Part shown: one piece after another, positions 60,659 through 64,000 of the stretch
Numbering within the stretch: position 1 is the first letter of the stretch
Layout of the letters: each line of letters begins with the position of its first letter
Assembly: GCA_050486405.1 (NCBI GenBank)
Contig: JBJHDF010000013.1
Span: forward strand, 46,863-110,862
DNA from: JBJHDF01 sp050486405
Lineage (GTDB): Bacteria > Pseudomonadota > Gammaproteobacteria > Pseudomonadales > Cellvibrionaceae
Length of the DNA: 64,000 nt
Direction: 5' to 3'
Program-made: the position numbers and the translations under genes
The notes under the pieces: model-generated
Databases searched by the model: none
What the model was told of the DNA's origin: nothing
The model's input: only the letters and a program-made list of their open reading frames with translations

Positions 60659-61853
60659 GTGCCAACCTCCGCTTGATGTTCGCCCGAATGACAGCGTGAT
60701 CGATAAGGGGGGCAAAGAGGTTGGCAAACAGGATTGCCAGCATCATGCCCTCCGGGAATGCCGGGTTCAGCACCCGGATCACCACCACCATAAACCCGAT
60801 CAAGGCGCCAAACCACAATTTACCCACTTCGGTCATGGCCGCCGACACCGGGTCCGTGGCCATGAACATCATGCCGAAGGCAAAGCCGCCGAGCACCAGA
60901 TGCCAGTGCCAGGGCATGGCAAACATGGGGTTGGTGTCGGAGCCGATGATATTGAGCAGTAAGGCCGTGGCCATCATGCCCAGCATGACGCCCAGCACAA
61001 TGCGCCAGGAGGCGATGCCCATAACCAGCAACACACCACCGCCGAGCAGAATGGCCAGGGTGGACACCTCACCCACGGAACCCGGCATTTTGCCAAAGAA
61101 GGCATCCCACCAGCTCAAGGTGTTGCGCAGGGTTTCCATGCCGTCCTGATAGGCCACGGACAGCGCCGTGGCACCGGAATAGCCATCCACTGCAGTCCAC
61201 ACCTCGTCACCGGAAATATCCCCCGGGTAGGCGAAAAACAGAAAGGCGCGGCCGGTGAGCGCTGGGTTGAGAAAGTTCTTGCCGGTACCACCAAACACTT
61301 CCTTGCCAAATACCACACCGAAGCTGATACCCAACGCCGCCTGCCACAGAGGCAGATCCGGCGGACAGATCAGGGCAAAGAGAACCGAGGTAACAAAAAA
61401 ACCTTCGTTGACTTCGTGACCGCGCACTGTGGCAAAGAGCACTTCCCAGAAGCCGCCCACTACAAACACCACTAAATAAAGTGGCAGGAAGTAGGCCGCG
61501 CCGTGCCAGAAGCAGTCCCAGATGCTGTTGGGATCATAGCCGGCCACCAGGCCGATCAGCGCCCCGCGCCAGCCTTCCACGGCGGCAATGCCCATATCCG
61601 CCATAACGGTGTTGGCCTGGAAACCCAGGTTGTACATGCCGTAAAACATGGCCGGGAAGGTACACAACCAGACCGTGATCATGATGCGCTTGAGATCAAT
61701 ACCATCGCGCACATGGGCGGTGGTTTTGGTCACGGCGGGATCGCGGTAGAAAATGGTGTCCACGGCTTCGTAGAGGGGATACCACTTCTGGTATTTGCCG
61801 CCCTTGTGAACGTGCGGCTCAATCTTGTCGAGAATATTGCGCAGTGGCTTCAT
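60651..61853 (-). CDS. nqrB: Na+-translocating NADH:quinone reductase subunit B
   Basis: NqrB is the large membrane subunit that couples electron transfer to Na+ movement and holds covalent FMN and riboflavin. The 400 residues have about ten membrane helices and the flavinylation motif DGYSGATALS with acceptor T229. The N-terminal HVHKGGKYQKWYPLYEA is typical. It lies 3 bases after nqrA. Confidence 0.97.
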   Translation of the reverse strand: MKPLRNILDKIEPHVHKGGKYQKWYPLYEAVDTIFYRDPAVTKTTAHVRDGIDLKRIMITVWLCTFPAMFYGMYNLGFQANTVMADMGIAAVEGWRGALIGLVAGYDPNSIWDCFWHGAAYFLPLYLVVFVVGGFWEVLFATVRGHEVNEGFFVTSVLFALICPPDLPLWQAALGISFGVVFGKEVFGGTGKNFLNPALTGRAFLFFAYPGDISGDEVWTAVDGYSGATALSVAYQDGMETLRNTLSWWDAFFGKMPGSVGEVSTLAILLGGGVLLVMGIASWRIVLGVMLGMMATALLLNIIGSDTNPMFAMPWHWHLVLGGFAFGMMFMATDPVSAAMTEVGKLWFGALIGFMVVVIRVLNPAFPEGMMLAILFANLFAPLIDHAVIRANIKRRLARG

Positions 61854-61856
61854 CGC

Positions 61857-63200
61857 TTACCCCTCCTTCTCGATACGGGTGAGATTGTCACGCAAAATCG
61901 GCCCGTATTCGTACTTGCCGGGGCAGACAAAGGTGCACAGCGCCAGATCTTCCTCGTCCAGTTCCAGGCAACCGAGCTGCTGGGCAGTTTCGGTATCGCC
62001 GACAATCAACGCGCGCAGCAATTGAGTGGGCAGGATATCCAGCGGCATGATTTTCTCGTAGGAGCCAACCGGCACCATGGCACGCTCGCTGCCGTTGGTG
62101 GTGGTGGAGAAGTCGAACAGCTTTTTGGGCATCAGCCTGGAAACGTAGATGCCCATCTTGGAGAAGTTATTGAAGCCGGCGCGCAGGTAATGGAACATCG
62201 GCCGGTCGTTGCCTTCACGCAATACCGATACCTGTGTGTGGTAGCGGCCGAGATAACCGAAGGGTCCATTGGCGGTACGGCCGCCAAACACGGAACCGGA
62301 AATCACGCGGTTTTCGCCGGGCTTCATTTCGCCGGCCACCAGCGCGTGCAGATCGGCGCCCAGACGGGTGCGCACCAGGCGCGGTTTTTCCACCTGGGGA
62401 CCGGCCAGGGAGACAACGCGATCCACATACAGACGGCCACTAGTGAAGAGTTTGCCGAAAGCGATCACGTCCTGATAGCCAATGGTCCACACACTTTTGC
62501 TGGCACTGACCGGGTCCAGGCAGTGAATGTGCGTGCCGGCATTGCCCGCCGGGTGTACACCGCCAAACTCGCGCACTTTTACACGCTCGTCGTCGATACC
62601 GGGAACATCGGCGCCGCCGGCCTTGCAGAGAAAGACCGAACCTTCGGTCAGTTTGGTCAGCAGGGTCAGGCCGTCCTTGAAGGAGTCGGCCTCTTCGGCA
62701 ATGATCACCGCCGGATCGGCCGCCAGGGGATTGGTGTCTATGGCGGTGACAAAAATGGAATTGGCCTTGGCATCCAGGGCCGGCACCTTGCTGAAAGGGC
62801 GGGTGCGCAGCGCGGTCCACAGACCGGAAGTGACCAGGTTGTCCTGCACTTCGTCGCGGGAGAGGCTTTTCAGGCCGGCAGAGCTGTAGCTCTTGAAGGT
62901 TTCAGCATCGTCGCCATCCACATCGATGACCACCGACTGCAACACGCGGCGCTCACCGCGATTGATGGCGGCAATGGTACCCGCTGCCGGTGCCGTATAA
63001 CGGATGCCTTCCGTTTTCTTGTCGGTAAACAACAGCTGCCCGAGTTTTACCCGGTCACCCTCTTTGACCTCCATGGTGGGCTTCATGCCGTGATAGTCGA
63101 AACCGATCACCGCAACAGAACGCACCCTGGGGCCATCGGCGATCTTCTGCTCGGGAGCACCGGATATGGGTAGATCCAATCCTCGACGAATTTTAATCAT
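61857..63200 (-). CDS. nqrA: Na+-translocating NADH:quinone reductase subunit A
   Basis: NqrA is the soluble cytoplasmic subunit involved in quinone interaction. The 447 residues begin MIKIRRGLDLPISGAPEQKI and contain GFDYHGMKPTMEVKEGDRV and CPGKYEYGPILRDNLTRIE, typical of the family. I start at ATG 63200; GTG 63218 is possible. It is the first gene of the nqr operon. A TATAAT on the minus strand at 63414-63419 could be part of its promoter, but the -35 is not clear. Confidence 0.96.
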   Translation of the reverse strand: MIKIRRGLDLPISGAPEQKIADGPRVRSVAVIGFDYHGMKPTMEVKEGDRVKLGQLLFTDKKTEGIRYTAPAAGTIAAINRGERRVLQSVVIDVDGDDAETFKSYSSAGLKSLSRDEVQDNLVTSGLWTALRTRPFSKVPALDAKANSIFVTAIDTNPLAADPAVIIAEEADSFKDGLTLLTKLTEGSVFLCKAGGADVPGIDDERVKVREFGGVHPAGNAGTHIHCLDPVSASKSVWTIGYQDVIAFGKLFTSGRLYVDRVVSLAGPQVEKPRLVRTRLGADLHALVAGEMKPGENRVISGSVFGGRTANGPFGYLGRYHTQVSVLREGNDRPMFHYLRAGFNNFSKMGIYVSRLMPKKLFDFSTTTNGSERAMVPVGSYEKIMPLDILPTQLLRALIVGDTETAQQLGCLELDEEDLALCTFVCPGKYEYGPILRDNLTRIEKEG

Positions 63201-63567
63201 ACGCCTCTGCCTAATCACTCGTTGGAAGAATCGGGCCGGCCGTGCCGAAACCCCGCTTGCAGTTCGCTTCCAGCAGCCAAGCAGAGGCCCCGAACCGCTG
63301 GGCCGGACAACTGCTCATGTGCTGATACTGGAAACTTTGGAATTATCGCCAGACGGCCGCTGTCAGTGTCGATACATCACTCACAGGCAATACCCACCCA
63401 GAAAACGCGGGCAATTATAAAGATCAAGGCCCACAAAGGCCAGAGGCACCCGGGGTTTTTTACGGCAACCGGTTGTCGAAGACTTGGCCAACCCACTGAC
63501 CTACGAGTTTGCGTCAATTAGGCTACAATGGCGCCCCAGTTTTCGCCCCGGACCCGCGACACCGACA
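63201..63567. other. Divergent promoter region between nqrA and mfd
   Basis: The 367 bases hold no supported gene. Minus strand: TATAAT at 63414-63419 would give an nqr leader of about 210 bases. Plus strand: TACAAT at about 63526-63531 lies about 40 bases before the mfd ATG. Neither has a convincing -35. A long nqr leader leaves room for a regulator, but I see no known riboswitch. Confidence 0.4.
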
Positions 63568-64000
63568 ATGACCCCGTTTTCTCCCTTTGCACCCCCACGC
63601 AACGATCGCCCCGGTAACCGCCAGCAGTGGGGACAGTTGCACGGTTCCGCCGCCGCCCTGGCCCTGGCCAATGCGGGAGCTGCCCATCCGGGCCTGACCC
63701 TGGTCATCACCGCCGACACCAGCAGCGCCCTGAATCTGGAAAGCGAACTGCAGTTCTACGCCGGCGGCGATGACCAGTTGCCGGTGCTGCACCTGCCGGA
63801 CTGGGAAACCCTGCCCTACGACACCATCTCGCCGCACCAGGACATCATTTCCGGGCGGCTGCGCACCCTCTACCAACTGCCCCGCACCCGCCAGGGGCTG
63901 TTGATTGTGCCCGTCACCACGGTGCTGCAGCGGCTGCTGCCGCGCAGCTACCTGCACAGCAAAAGCCTGTTGCTGCAAAAAGGCGAACAACTGGATCTGG
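63568..64000 (+). CDS. mfd: Transcription-repair coupling factor Mfd (partial, N-terminal 144 residues)
   Basis: Mfd removes stalled RNA polymerase and recruits UvrA to damage. The visible part matches the UvrB-like N-terminal domain: HGSAAALALANAGAAHPG, VITADTSSALNLESEL and LPDWETLPYDTISPHQDIISGRL. The full protein is about 1150 residues, so most is beyond the window. ATG 63568 has no strong ribosome site. It diverges from nqrA, as in pseudomonads. Confidence 0.95.
   Translation, partial: MTPFSPFAPPRNDRPGNRQQWGQLHGSAAALALANAGAAHPGLTLVITADTSSALNLESELQFYAGGDDQLPVLHLPDWETLPYDTISPHQDIISGRLRTLYQLPRTRQGLLIVPVTTVLQRLLPRSYLHSKSLLLQKGEQLDL

Noticed and set aside
61503..63173. 556-codon plus-strand frame
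   Set aside because: Antisense shadow of nqrA/nqrB.

Overview
The window is chromosomal DNA from a Gram-negative gammaproteobacterium, most likely a marine or salt-tolerant relative of the Cellvibrionaceae/Microbulbiferaceae with gene order close to that of pseudomonads. The evidence is the System I cytochrome c maturation genes, Lol lipoprotein export genes, lpxK/kdsB, a Na+-pumping NADH:quinone reductase, a full ectoine operon with its own aspartokinase and MarR-type regulator, a secreted GH10 xylanase, and the gacA-uvrC-pgsA-tRNA arrangement. The taxonomic guess is inference. Most of the window is dense, conserved housekeeping sequence, and many genes overlap by 1-23 bases.

Layout. 1-4423 (minus): ccmA-B-C-D-E-F, with ccmF cut by the window edge. 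4550-6576 (plus): an orphan FliK-like/FlhB-C-terminal-like pair. 6570-8183 (minus): GH10 xylanase and a small unknown protein. 8260-14457 (minus): DUF523/DUF1722 protein, SnoaL-like protein, photolyase, FAD amine-oxidase-like protein, DUF1365 protein and a cyclopropane-fatty-acid-synthase-like methyltransferase, tightly overlapped. This combination is typical of light or singlet-oxygen stress responses and lipid modification. 14655-16753: cysB and a 5'-nucleotidase. 16854-21394: ectA-ectB-ectC-ask (minus) and divergent ectR (plus), with a perfect 8-2-8 palindrome between them. 21420-32677 (minus): a STAND/SARP-type regulator, a response regulator, a PDZ-like/multi-TM histidine kinase, a small lipoprotein and a 1609-residue secreted CotH-kinase/lamin-tail protein.

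32816-33033: tRNA-Leu(UAA) and tRNA-Cys(GCA). 33369-36478: an accessory, AT-richer insert with two paralogous membrane-anchored proteins, a Cys-rich secreted protein interrupted by an in-frame TAG, and a hairpin-packed 600-bp spacer. 36721-39893: pgsA, uvrC, gacA. 40080-46941 (minus): comEC, exbB, exbD, lpxK, kdsB, a low-molecular-weight phosphatase and murB. 47140-50149 (plus): a long coiled-coil membrane protein and a DUF2062 protein. 50140-53306 (minus): lolC-D-E. 53390-54322 (plus): a PilZ protein and a small exported protein. 54319-55716 (minus): sthA. 55734-56005: palindromic repeats. 56061-63200 (minus): nqrA-B-C-D-E-F, apbE, nqrM. 63568 to the end (plus): the start of mfd.

The genes cooperate in recognisable modules: heme attachment to cytochromes c; osmoprotection by ectoine; LPS and peptidoglycan precursor supply; lipoprotein export; and sodium-coupled respiration in which ApbE and NqrM mature the complex. 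The least explained parts are the insert at 33-36.5 kb with its repeats, the CotH/two-component/SARP cluster at 21-33 kb, the FliK/FlhB-like pair, and a terminator-like hairpin inside the start of apbE. I found no CRISPR array, transposase or integrase gene.
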